Positions 35,037-43,170 of a DNA stretch of 64,000 bases are shown piece by piece. The notes beneath the pieces were generated by a model. That model was given only the letters and a program-made list of their open reading frames with translations. It did no database searches and was not told where the DNA came from. Source of the stretch: Candidatus Bathyarchaeia archaeon (lineage in GTDB: Archaea; Thermoproteota; Bathyarchaeia; 40CM-2-53-6; CALIRQ01); the NCBI GenBank assembly GCA_038843675.1, contig JAWBRV010000006.1, positions 292 to 64,291 of the forward strand, given 5' to 3'. Numbering within the stretch: position 1 is the stretch's first letter; each line of letters opens with the position of its first letter. Made by a program: the position numbers and the translations under genes.

Positions 35037-35141
35037 TTAGCCCTCCTTTTTCTTAAGGAGCCATCCATATATGCCTATTAGAATCCATGAAAGCACGTAG
35101 ATCGCAACCCATAGAGATAACATCATTTGCCAAGGCTCCAA
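35037..35141 (-). CDS. 34-residue membrane protein, symporter accessory
   Basis: TTG at 35141 begins MEPWQMMLSLWVAIYVLSWI, one hydrophobic helix, and ends in a basic LLKKKEG. The stop (35037-35039) lies four bases before the symporter ATG, and GGAGG overlaps the end of the ORF. An AGAAGGAAA element precedes the TTG. It is exactly as long as the small protein before the 21-22.5 kb symporter and has the same plan (acidic Glu-Pro start with Trp, one helix, basic end). Short, but position and plan support a real gene. Confidence 0.7.
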   Translation of the reverse strand: MEPWQMMLSLWVAIYVLSWILIGIYGWLLKKKEG

Positions 35142-35383
35142 TTTCCTTCTCGGATGTTAATTCATTTTATTCTATTAAAGAATTTCGATAATTTTCTCCC
35201 CTTTTTTTGACAATTTTGTTATTTCCTTTTTTATTTAGCGTGCTCTTAAATACCAGGCTTTATGAGCATCAAGGTACGAAAAAGTAAGCGCAGGAGGCGG
35301 GAAAATATAGCATCTCATGGTTCATCACGAGAAAAAGGGGTTATTAGACTTATTTAGATCAGCTTTAGGGGGTGTCAATTTTG

Positions 35384-35566
35384 GCTATCTCAGAGGCTTT
35401 AGACACTTTCGAACAAGCAATTAAAGCGGGTCGCGATCTAATGCACGCATCATATAATCGCTCACGAGCCGGTCTTCCTAAGGATCTCCCTAGCCGCTAT
35501 TATCCCCGAGGCGGAGGCTTGGACCAAGCCTCTGCTCACACCGGCTCCATCGCCGATGGCATATAG
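35384..35566 (+). CDS. possible truncated gene with its own promoter
   Basis: A TATA-like CTTATTTAGATC at about 35349-35360 and GGGGGTG at 35369-35375 precede TTG 35384, which opens 60 codons beginning LAISEALDTFEQAIKAGRDL. The first 29 residues look like a real helical protein. From about 35460 the frame runs antisense through the end of the FAD oxidoreductase gene and becomes low-quality sequence rich in Pro, Arg and Gly. This is best read as the 5' remnant of a gene cut off by that neighbour, or a chance frame. Confidence 0.3.
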   Translation, partial: AISEALDTFEQAIKAGRDLMHASYNRSRAGLPKDLPSRYYPRGGGLDQASAHTGSIADGI

Positions 35567-36847
35567 GCCGCTTATCCTCGTCTCGAGGCCCTTCGTCAGC
35601 TCGAGCCTTGAGCTATAGAACTTCACCTCTACGCCGTATAGCAGCGTATGCTTCGAGTAGACCCCGGGGCAGACTTGGTCCATGGCCTTCAGCATCTCCC
35701 TTATGTTCGATAGATGCCTATAGGGCAGGACGAAGCTCAAATCCCCGGGCGTGAAGGACTTCAGGGTCGGGGAAACGGTGTTCCGCTCTATCCTCTCGGC
35801 CGTAGATCGCCGGCCCATATCCAAGTCCCCCAGCCTTTGGACCAGTATGCCGCCCCCCAATAGGTTCGCCATCTTCGCTATGTACTTCCCATAGGCTATT
35901 GGCTCCTTGAAAGGCTCCGTGAACGACGTGCTCACCAAGACGGCGAAGTTCGTATTCCCGGTCTTCCTCTCCGAATAGCTCTGCCCGTTGACGGTTATGA
36001 CATCGTCGTACGACTCCGTTATGACCTCCCCGTTCGGGCAAACGCAGAATACCCTGACCTTGTCGTCGAAGGCTTTGGAATAATAGATGAGCTTGGGCTC
36101 GTATAGGGCATCGGTCAGCTCCTCCATCACCGGGGCGGGTACCTCGACCCTGACGCCTATATCGACCGGGTTGTTCAAGGTCCTCAGGCCGAGCCTCTGC
36201 ATAGTGGATTTTAGCCACTCCGCCCCGATGCGGCCCGGGGCCAAGATGACGTTCCTCCCCATGATCCTATCCCCATCGGCCGTCTCGATGCCCTCGACCC
36301 TCCCGTTCCTTACGAGCACGTCCTTGACCTCCGTATCGACCATTATCTCGGCCCTCTCCTTGAGGTGGTCCCTCATCCTCCTTAGCAGCTTGGGCGAGTT
36401 ATCGGTCCCCAGATGGCGGATCTTGCTCGGCAAGAGCTTCAAGCCCGCGAAGGCCGCCCGGCGCTCTATATCCTCTATCTTCTCGGCATCTGTGCCGTAT
36501 AGCTCCTTTGGGGCCCCGAACTCGAGGTATATGGAATCGACGTAATCGATCAGCGCCCTCAGCTCCTCCTCGGAGACGTACTCGCGCAGCCACCCCCCGA
36601 TCTCCGTCGAAAGGGTAAGCTTCCCATCGCTGAAGGAGCCGGCCCCTCCCCATCCGGTTAGAAGCGGGCATGGATCGCATCTGAGGCAACCGGTCCCCCT
36701 ATCCGATTTGCATCTCCTGACCTCTATATCCGGCCCTTTATCGATCATCAGGACCCTCAGGTCGGATTTGAGGGTCAGTTCATAGGCTGAGAATATTCCG
36801 GCCGGTCCGCATCCGACGATTATCACGTCGTAACCCTTGGAGCCCAA
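35462..36847 (-). CDS. FAD-dependent oxidoreductase (COG2509 family)
   Basis: 461 residues. The N-terminal Rossmann motif DVIIVGCGPAGIFSAYEL binds FAD and the C-terminal YAIGDGAGVSRGLVQASASG closes the fold. A Cys-rich piece CKSDRGTGCLRCDPCPLLTGWGG and GAGSFSDGKLTLS are typical of this family of uncharacterised dehydrogenases, related to electron-transfer flavoproteins and HI0933-type enzymes. Substrate unknown. ATG 36847 is 14 bp from the end of the MFS gene upstream, so the two may be one operon. Confidence 0.85.
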   Translation of the reverse strand: MGSKGYDVIIVGCGPAGIFSAYELTLKSDLRVLMIDKGPDIEVRRCKSDRGTGCLRCDPCPLLTGWGGAGSFSDGKLTLSTEIGGWLREYVSEEELRALIDYVDSIYLEFGAPKELYGTDAEKIEDIERRAAFAGLKLLPSKIRHLGTDNSPKLLRRMRDHLKERAEIMVDTEVKDVLVRNGRVEGIETADGDRIMGRNVILAPGRIGAEWLKSTMQRLGLRTLNNPVDIGVRVEVPAPVMEELTDALYEPKLIYYSKAFDDKVRVFCVCPNGEVITESYDDVITVNGQSYSERKTGNTNFAVLVSTSFTEPFKEPIAYGKYIAKMANLLGGGILVQRLGDLDMGRRSTAERIERNTVSPTLKSFTPGDLSFVLPYRHLSNIREMLKAMDQVCPGVYSKHTLLYGVEVKFYSSRLELTKGLETRISGLYAIGDGAGVSRGLVQASASGIIAAREILRKTGS

Positions 36848-36861
36848 GTTCCCCCCAGCCC

Positions 36862-38049
36862 CTAGGAGCCGGATGCGTCCTTTTTATGGTTTCGCAGGCC
36901 CGGGGCCCATTGAAGGATCCCGGTAAAGACTAGGGAGGCCGCCATCGGGATCGCCGATGCCATGATCGCGGCCGGTATCCCCCATAGGGTCGCTATGCCC
37001 GAAGCGAATAGGGGCCCCATTATCGCCCCCAAGTTCCAAGAGAGCAGGTAGAAGGAATTGGCCCTCACGAGCGATTCCGGGCCGATCTCATCGGCTATGA
37101 TCATCGCCCCGGTCGGGTATATGATCCCGTGGGGTATGCCCATCAGGACGAAGGCCATGGCGAAGGCTTGGGAGGATTCGGAGCTCGACATGATTGACGA
37201 AAGCGCGATGGCTCCGGCCGCGGATAAGGCCAGCGCCATCCTCTTCCCGATCGAGCGGACGAGCCTCCCGATGAAGAATCTGCCCAAGGCCGTCATGGAG
37301 AAATACCCGAAGAATAGGAGGGCCACTCGATCGCTCGAGAAGGATAGGCCCTCCCTGGCGTATATGGTGGCGTAGGCCAAGAATACGGAATATATGATTG
37401 CGAAGGCCCAATAGATGCTTATGGCTGATAGGAAGGCCCTATTCCCGAATATGCCGCCAAGCGAGGCCCTCCTCCCCCTCCTCGGGGCCACCCTCATATC
37501 CGGGCCCCTTATTGAGAGCCATACCAATGCGATCGCCGCCGCGGGGAAGAGGGCCGCTAGGAAGAACGTATTCCTCAAACCCAACAATGCTATGGCCAAG
37601 CTCCCCATGGCCGGGCCGGCCATCATCCCCAAGGCCAAAGAGGATGTATATGCGACTATCGAGGCATCCCTTTCGCTGGGGGAGCTCGATGTCATCGAGC
37701 ATAGGGTCAGGGCCGTGGTGCTGTAAAGGGCGAGGGCGAACCCCTCGAGGGCCCTCGAGGCCATCAGAATGAGGGGATTCTTGGCCAGCCCATAGGATAT
37801 GGGGGCCATCGATATCAGGAATAGGCTGATGATCAATGAAGGTCTTGGATCCCTCCATCTGGCGACCATCCCGATTAGGAAGTTGGATGCGGCGGAGGTC
37901 GCGTAGAAGGCCGATATTATCAAGGCCACGTCTGATATGGAGGCTCCCAGCTGCCCCTTGGCGTATATGGCCAAGATCGATGATGTCATCTGGAAATACG
38001 CCGATATCAATAGGCCCAAGATGCGGATCGATGCCATTAGGCCCGGCAT
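36862..38049 (-). CDS. major facilitator superfamily transporter
   Basis: 395 residues with 12 predicted membrane helices in two halves. The loop 2-3 region MVARWRDPRPSLIISLF is the MFS motif A equivalent, and GRFFIGRLVRSIGKRMALAL repeats it in the second half. No substrate-specific motif was recognised; drug or sugar efflux types share this plan. The ATG start is 63 bp from the end of the phosphoesterase gene on the same strand. Confidence 0.87.
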   Translation of the reverse strand: MPGLMASIRILGLLISAYFQMTSSILAIYAKGQLGASISDVALIISAFYATSAASNFLIGMVARWRDPRPSLIISLFLISMAPISYGLAKNPLILMASRALEGFALALYSTTALTLCSMTSSSPSERDASIVAYTSSLALGMMAGPAMGSLAIALLGLRNTFFLAALFPAAAIALVWLSIRGPDMRVAPRRGRRASLGGIFGNRAFLSAISIYWAFAIIYSVFLAYATIYAREGLSFSSDRVALLFFGYFSMTALGRFFIGRLVRSIGKRMALALSAAGAIALSSIMSSSESSQAFAMAFVLMGIPHGIIYPTGAMIIADEIGPESLVRANSFYLLSWNLGAIMGPLFASGIATLWGIPAAIMASAIPMAASLVFTGILQWAPGLRNHKKDASGS

Positions 38050-38112
38050 ATCCCCAATCGCCCCTAGCGCTATTTTCTCGACCTCCGCCCCAGCGATGGA
38101 TTGCGGATGGGG

Positions 38113-38919
38113 CTAATCGCCCCGAATTAAAGCCTTCGCCTTCCCGAGATATGTCCCATCGAGCATGTATACGTCCGATTCTCCCAGCTCCATGGAGCGG
38201 GATCTGAGGATCGGGCCTATGTACTCCCTCTCCTCAAAATCCTCCCTGTTTATCGATTGCCCGCCCAAGAAGTCGTTGAAGGAGGGCATTATCAGGCAAT
38301 CCAAATCCCCCCTCTTCCCCTCGCCCCCTCCGAGCCCCTCGACCTCCTCCCTGAGCCTTTTGCGATCGCACTTCCCCCTAACCCACACCTGTTGAACTAT
38401 CCTAAACCCTAGTGGATCCGAGAGGGAAACCGTGGGATGCATATGGGCCATGATTAAGAGGTCGCATTCCAGCAAATCCGGGCTAGGCCAAGCGTGGCCA
38501 TGGAGGAGCCCATACCTATCCCAGAGCCTCATGCCCGATGCTCCCATCACCCTTATCCCCGAGGGCAGGAGGGGATCGATCCCCCCATCGTGGTTCCCCA
38601 AGACGAGTATGACCTCCCGAACCGAGTGCTTCAAGGCCTCGAAAAATTCCGGGACATCCCTCCATTCCGCCATCTCGGCCCTCGCGATCGTATGTTTTAC
38701 ATCCCCGAGCAGTATTAGGGTCGAGGGCGAATGGGCCCTTATGAGGCCCAAAATCCTCTCGAGGAACCTCCCTGTTTGGGAGGGTATATGGATCCCCTGC
38801 TCCGATAGCGCCATCTCCCAGCCTATGTGGAGGTCCGCGATCACGAGGGCCTTCTCCCTTCCCCTCGTCAGCAACAAAGCCGGATGCGGGAAAAGGGGCA
38901 TAGCCTTCGTTCGGCCCAT
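38113..38919 (-). CDS. calcineurin-like metallophosphoesterase
   Basis: 268 residues. Metal-binding motifs are DLHIGWE (D-x-H), LLGDVKH (G-D-x), VLGNHDGGID (G-N-H-D), LLHGHAWP and MAHMHPTVS. The order and spacing match the YkuE/SbcD-like single-domain phosphoesterases of archaea (COG1407), which lie near Lhr helicases in many genomes, as here. ATG 38919 is chosen because the divergent TATA pair (38962-38981) lies upstream of it; the frame is open to 39003. Confidence 0.87.
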   Translation of the reverse strand: MGRTKAMPLFPHPALLLTRGREKALVIADLHIGWEMALSEQGIHIPSQTGRFLERILGLIRAHSPSTLILLGDVKHTIARAEMAEWRDVPEFFEALKHSVREVILVLGNHDGGIDPLLPSGIRVMGASGMRLWDRYGLLHGHAWPSPDLLECDLLIMAHMHPTVSLSDPLGFRIVQQVWVRGKCDRKRLREEVEGLGGGEGKRGDLDCLIMPSFNDFLGGQSINREDFEEREYIGPILRSRSMELGESDVYMLDGTYLGKAKALIRGD

Positions 38920-38954
38920 TCGATTCCCTTTTTCGCCCGCTTTAGGATCAGCGG

Positions 38955-38985
38955 CCCTCCGATTTAAACCCAGATTTAAATCCCG
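38955..38985. promoter_or_regulatory. divergent promoter with two TTTAAA elements
   Basis: Two TATA elements, ATTTAAAC (38962-38969) and ATTTAAAT (38974-38981), lie 12 bp apart between the divergent phosphoesterase and SWIM genes. Each is about 30 bp before a plausible start (minus strand near 38935, plus strand near 39003-39010). Expression of the two genes may be mutually exclusive or co-regulated. Confidence 0.5.
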
Positions 38986-39011
38986 GGATCTCAAAAGCCC
39001 CATTGGCGAGG

Positions 39012-39434
39012 ATGGGAGCGGCGGATTGGGGGCCCCCGGAGATCCGGGATATTGTTAAGAAAGCGGGCGGATTGACCGAGGAGGTCAAGGAGGTCCTGAG
39101 AAACGCGTTCCCGAAGGGCTTCGATCGGGCGATGGAGGTGGTCTCCAAGGGAGGCGTGAGGAGGATCCTATTCAAGCCGAGCCGTAGGATCGTTTGGATC
39201 GTAAAGGGGAGGAGTGGGGAATATCAGGTCATCCCGGAGGCGCCCTTTTGCGATTGCAATGATTTCTATTTCAGGGTGATCGGCGGGGAGAAGTCCATAT
39301 GCTATCACATATTGGCTCAATCCATATCTGAGGCGCTGGGGCTCTTCGAGGAGGTCGAATTAGGGGATGGGGAGTACGAGGGGATCGTCAATAGGCATTT
39401 GCCAAGGCCCAGCCCTCGGGAGGAAGGTTTTTAA
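39012..39434 (+). CDS. SWIM zinc-finger protein
   Basis: 140 residues with the SWIM signature C-x-C...C-x-H in APFCDCNDFYFRV and SICYHILA. The N-terminus is helical and basic. SWIM domains bind DNA or proteins; in archaea and eukaryotes some partner RadA/Rad51 paralogs (Sws1-like). Nothing here proves that role. ATG 39012 or TTG 39003; the message is probably leaderless given the TATA element at 38974-38981. Its close upstream partner is a phosphoesterase and downstream lies the Lhr helicase, so a nucleic-acid context is plausible. Confidence 0.8.
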   Translation: MGAADWGPPEIRDIVKKAGGLTEEVKEVLRNAFPKGFDRAMEVVSKGGVRRILFKPSRRIVWIVKGRSGEYQVIPEAPFCDCNDFYFRVIGGEKSICYHILAQSISEALGLFEEVELGDGEYEGIVNRHLPRPSPREEGF

Positions 39435-39477
39435 AAGGTATTGGGCTGCCACTAGGCAAAAAAGAGGGCGCGGTCGA

Positions 39478-39585
39478 TTGTCGGCCGATGAGCTATATAG
39501 CTTGGTCCAGATATTATTGGTTCTGACGGCCTTCATCGCCATGATCCTCTCATTCATTGAGCTTAGCTATGAGGGAGGGGGCTAG
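39478..39585 (+). CDS. 35-residue membrane protein
   Basis: TTG 39478 opens LSADELYSLVQILLVLTAFI, then AMILSFIELSYEGGG and TAG. It is a single hydrophobic helix with an acidic N-terminus. TATA-like TTTTTAAAAGG (39427-39437) lies about 45 nt upstream and GAGGGCG precedes the start. No family recognised. Confidence 0.5.
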   Translation: MSADELYSLVQILLVLTAFIAMILSFIELSYEGGG

Positions 39586-39647
39586 CCGGCCTCGGGAATC
39601 CGCGAGGCCCTAGGCCGCCGGAATTCGGCCAAGGGGGTGGCCCAGCC

Positions 39648-42452
39648 TTGGCGTTCGGGCGAGTTTTGGAACTCTTGAGGGATAAGGGAGTAAGGGAGCT
39701 GAGCGGGATCCAATCGCTCTCCTTCCCTGAGATCCTCAGCGGTAGCAACGTCCTCCTAATATCACCCACGGGATCGGGCAAGACCTACGCGGCCCTCATC
39801 CCGGTGCTGGAGCTATTCTTGAGGGCCAGATCCGAGGGGCGGACCGAGGGCATCTCCATTCTCTACATAACCCCTCTGAGGGCCCTCAACAGGGATTTGT
39901 TGAGGAGGGTTGGGGAGCTGGCGGAGGCCTTGGAGATGGGGGTCAGCGTGAGGCACGGGGATACCTCCAAATGGGTTAGGCGGAGCCAAGCGCGCAGCCC
40001 GCCAGATATGCTCATAACAACGCCGGAGACCCTTCAGGCCATCCTGCCCGGCAAGGTCATGCGGAGGCATTTGAGGGGCGTCAAATGGGTCATAATCGAT
40101 GAGGCTCATGAATTGGCCGGCGATGAGAGAGGCGTCCAGCTCTCCGTGGCCTTGGAGAGATTGGCGAGGCTGGCCGGAGAGTTCCAAAGGATCGGGCTAT
40201 CGGCGACCGTTGGGGATGCGGAAAAGATAGCGAAATTCTTCATCGGCCCCTCCCGGCCCTTCAAGATAATCAGATCATCGGATCTGAGGGGACTTGAGAT
40301 CGCCATAAAGTACCTCTCGCCGAGCCGGGATGATGAGGAGCTCGCCGAGAGGCTCGGGATCTCGCCCGGCGCCGTGGCTAGGGCTAGGGAGATAATAGAG
40401 CTCATCAAAGCGCATAGATCCACGATAGTGTTCACGAATACGAGGGAGCACGCGGAAGCGCTGGGGGCCCAGATAAAGATCCTAGAGCCGAACCTCCCGG
40501 TTGCGGTTCATCATGGATCGTTATCAAGAGAGCTGAGGGAAGAGGTGGAGGGAGCGTTCCTCAGGGGGGAGTTGAAGGCCATAATATGCACCTCATCGAT
40601 GGAACTCGGCATAGATGTGGGGAGCGTCGATTTCGTGGTCCAATACCTCTCGCCGAGGCAAGCCTCGAAGCTGGCCCAGAGGGTAGGGAGGAGCGAGCAT
40701 AGGATCGGGGGCGTCGCGAGGGGATGCATAGTATCGAATTGGGTGGACGATCTATTAGAATCGATCGTCCTGAAGAGGAGGGCCATGAATGGGGAGTTCG
40801 AAAGGACGAGGATGCATGAAGGGGCCTTGGATGTCCTCGCCCATCAGATCGTCGGGATCGCGCTGGATTCGGGCGCCATTGGTTTGGAGGAATGCCTCGA
40901 GGTCCTCAGGAGGTCTTATCCGTTCAGGGATCTGAGCCGTGAGGATTTAGCCTCCGTTATCGATGTCCTAGTGAAGGAGGGGATCCTGCGGGCATCCGAT
41001 TCTTTGATCCGGGCGAGATATCCGAGGGCCTTCAGATATTATTACGAGAACCTCTCCATGATACCGGACGCCAAGCGATACGTCGTTTACGATTTCTTCA
41101 GGAGGAAGAGGATAGGGACTCTGGACCAGGAGTTCGTGGCGCGCAGGTGCGAGCCCGGATCGGAGTTCATAATGCATGGATCCACTTGGAGGGTGCTCCG
41201 GGTGGACGATGAGGAGGGAATTATCGAGGTGGAGGGGGTCCCACCGAGCTTGAGTGCGATCCCGAGTTGGGAGGGAGAGATGATCCCAGTTGAGCATGAG
41301 GTGGCCGAGGAAGTGGGGAGGCTTAGGGAGAAACTGCTCCAAGGGGATTGTGTCCATTTGGCGGGGATCGATGGGGCTGCAAGGGAGGAGGTCATGGGAT
41401 TCCTCAAGGGGCATGCCGCCAAGTTCCCCCTCCCAACCGATCGGAGGGTCTTCATAGAGCAATATGAAAATTGCATAATATTGCATGCATGTCTTGGGAC
41501 CTTAGCCAATGAGGCCCTCGGGATGGGGCTGGCGGCCCTCCTGAGCTCAAAGTATGGCTTCAAGATCCTCCATCAATCGGATCCGTATAGGGTGGTCCTG
41601 ATCGGGCCGGCCAAGATGAGTCCAGAAGAGGTCCATAAAGAGCTCATGGGATTGAGCCCGGATTCCTTCCCCGAGATCGTGGATAGATGCTTGGATGAAA
41701 CGGACCTCTTGGCTTGGACGCTTTGGCATGTGGCCAAGCGCTTCGGGGCCGTGGGTAGGGATGCCGAATATAGCGCCAGCAGGGCCAAGCTCATCGCCAA
41801 GGCCCTCAAGGGAACCGCAATAGAGAGGGAGGCGAAGCGAGAGATATACACAGAGAGGGTCGACTTAGAAAGGGCGGAGGAGTTCTTGGAAATGTTGAGG
41901 AGGGGGGAGATCGTCTTGGATTTCATGCGCCAGATTGGCCCAGCCCCCTCCCCCCTTGCCGCGCCGCTCTTGGATAAGATATTCCCTAGGGATTTCCTCA
42001 TGCCTCAAGTCCCAGCCGACTCCCTCTTGGAGATAGTCAAGGATAGGATCCTTTCCACCAAGGTCAAGCTCGTTTGCATGTTCAAGGGCGATTGGGAGGG
42101 GATCAGGGTGGTCGGGGATTTGCCCGAGAAAATAAAATGCCCCTCATGCGGCTCAACGCTGATAGCGCTGACGAGTCCAAGGGATGATGTACTCGCGAAG
42201 GCCGTGAGGAAGAGAATCAAGGGATCCAAGCTATCCCCGGAGGAGGAGGCGGCCCTCAAGAGCGCTTGGCTCAGCGCGAGCTTGATACAGGCTTCGGGGA
42301 AGAAGGCCGCGATCATACTCAGCGGCCACGGCATAGGCCCGGCGACGGCTTCGAGGATCATTAGGAAGCTCTTCAGGAGCGAGGCTGAGATGTACGCGGA
42401 GATAATAAAGGCGGAGAGGCTTTATGCTAGGACGAGGGCCTTTTGGGGATAA
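39648..42452 (+). CDS. lhr: Lhr-type (aLhr2) superfamily 2 helicase
   Basis: 934 residues. Helicase motifs in order: Q-like LSGIQSLSFPEIL, motif I SPTGSGKT, Ia TPLRALNRDLL, II VIIDEAHE, III GLSATVGD, IV IVFTNTREHAE, V CTSSMELGIDVG and VI QRVGRSEHR. A winged-helix and Lhr-core extension follow. The last 150 residues include KCPSCGSTL (only two Cys) and the helix-hairpin-helix-like GHGIGPATASRIIRKL. These helicases unwind DNA or RNA-DNA hybrids in repair. TTG 39648 follows GGTGG by seven bases. It lies between the SWIM protein and RPA genes. Confidence 0.92.
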   Translation: MAFGRVLELLRDKGVRELSGIQSLSFPEILSGSNVLLISPTGSGKTYAALIPVLELFLRARSEGRTEGISILYITPLRALNRDLLRRVGELAEALEMGVSVRHGDTSKWVRRSQARSPPDMLITTPETLQAILPGKVMRRHLRGVKWVIIDEAHELAGDERGVQLSVALERLARLAGEFQRIGLSATVGDAEKIAKFFIGPSRPFKIIRSSDLRGLEIAIKYLSPSRDDEELAERLGISPGAVARAREIIELIKAHRSTIVFTNTREHAEALGAQIKILEPNLPVAVHHGSLSRELREEVEGAFLRGELKAIICTSSMELGIDVGSVDFVVQYLSPRQASKLAQRVGRSEHRIGGVARGCIVSNWVDDLLESIVLKRRAMNGEFERTRMHEGALDVLAHQIVGIALDSGAIGLEECLEVLRRSYPFRDLSREDLASVIDVLVKEGILRASDSLIRARYPRAFRYYYENLSMIPDAKRYVVYDFFRRKRIGTLDQEFVARRCEPGSEFIMHGSTWRVLRVDDEEGIIEVEGVPPSLSAIPSWEGEMIPVEHEVAEEVGRLREKLLQGDCVHLAGIDGAAREEVMGFLKGHAAKFPLPTDRRVFIEQYENCIILHACLGTLANEALGMGLAALLSSKYGFKILHQSDPYRVVLIGPAKMSPEEVHKELMGLSPDSFPEIVDRCLDETDLLAWTLWHVAKRFGAVGRDAEYSASRAKLIAKALKGTAIEREAKREIYTERVDLERAEEFLEMLRRGEIVLDFMRQIGPAPSPLAAPLLDKIFPRDFLMPQVPADSLLEIVKDRILSTKVKLVCMFKGDWEGIRVVGDLPEKIKCPSCGSTLIALTSPRDDVLAKAVRKRIKGSKLSPEEEAALKSAWLSASLIQASGKKAAIILSGHGIGPATASRIIRKLFRSEAEMYAEIIKAERLYARTRAFWG

Positions 42453-42507
42453 AAGTCCCTTTAGGCTTTAATAGGATCGGGGCATCGATCGGATTGGGAT
42501 TCGGATC

Positions 42508-43161
42508 ATGAGGGCTGAGGCGGGATCTTCGGGGGAGGCCGCTTTGAAGGGGGTCGCGGAGGCCCTCGAGAGAAGGGGGTTCAAGGCCTTCGTGGCTAGG
42601 GATCGCGGAGAGGCCTTGGGAAAGGTATTGGAGCTCATACCCAAAGGGGCGAATGTGGGGATAGGCGGATCGCTCACCGTGAGGGAGGTCGGGATACCCG
42701 AGGCCTTGGAGGCGAGGGGCTGCAGGATCGTCCAGCATTGGATCCCCGGGATACCCCCCGAGAGGGATATGGCCTTGAGGAGGGAGGCGCTCACGACCGA
42801 TTTTTACCTTACGAGTGCCAATGCCATAACCGAGGACGGGTTAATAGTCAACATGGATGCTGTCGGGAACCGAACATCGGCGATGGCCTTCGGGCCATCT
42901 AACGTGATAATAGTGGCGGGGCTGAATAAGATAGTGAAGGACCTCAATGGGGCAATCGAGAGGATACGCAACATTGCAGCACCCTTGAACGCCTCAAGGC
43001 TCAAGAGGAACGTTCCCTGCGCCAAGGAGGGTAAATGCGTGGACATAAGGGAGGGGTGTGATTCCCCGGAGAGGATATGCAGGGTCATGACCATATTCGA
43101 GCGGAGGCCCGCGAGGACGAACGTTTTCGTCGTCCTCATCGGGGAGGCTTTGGGTTGCTAG
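42508..43161 (+). CDS. LUD (DUF162) domain protein, LutC-like
   Basis: 217 residues. The LUD core NVGIGGSLTVREVGIPEAL, TSANAITEDGLIVNMDAVGNR and VIIVAGLNKIV match proteins of lactate utilisation (LutC/YkgG). These are CoA-transferase-like folds whose exact role is open. A Cys-rich patch near the C-terminus (CAKEGKCVDIREGCDSPERIC) has four Cys, suggesting an iron-sulfur or zinc site seen in some archaeal members. It could belong with the LarA and GlcD/GlcF genes of this window. TATA CTTTAATAGG at about 42465-42474. Confidence 0.82.
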   Translation: MRAEAGSSGEAALKGVAEALERRGFKAFVARDRGEALGKVLELIPKGANVGIGGSLTVREVGIPEALEARGCRIVQHWIPGIPPERDMALRREALTTDFYLTSANAITEDGLIVNMDAVGNRTSAMAFGPSNVIIVAGLNKIVKDLNGAIERIRNIAAPLNASRLKRNVPCAKEGKCVDIREGCDSPERICRVMTIFERRPARTNVFVVLIGEALGC

Positions 43162-43170
43162 GCATGGGCC

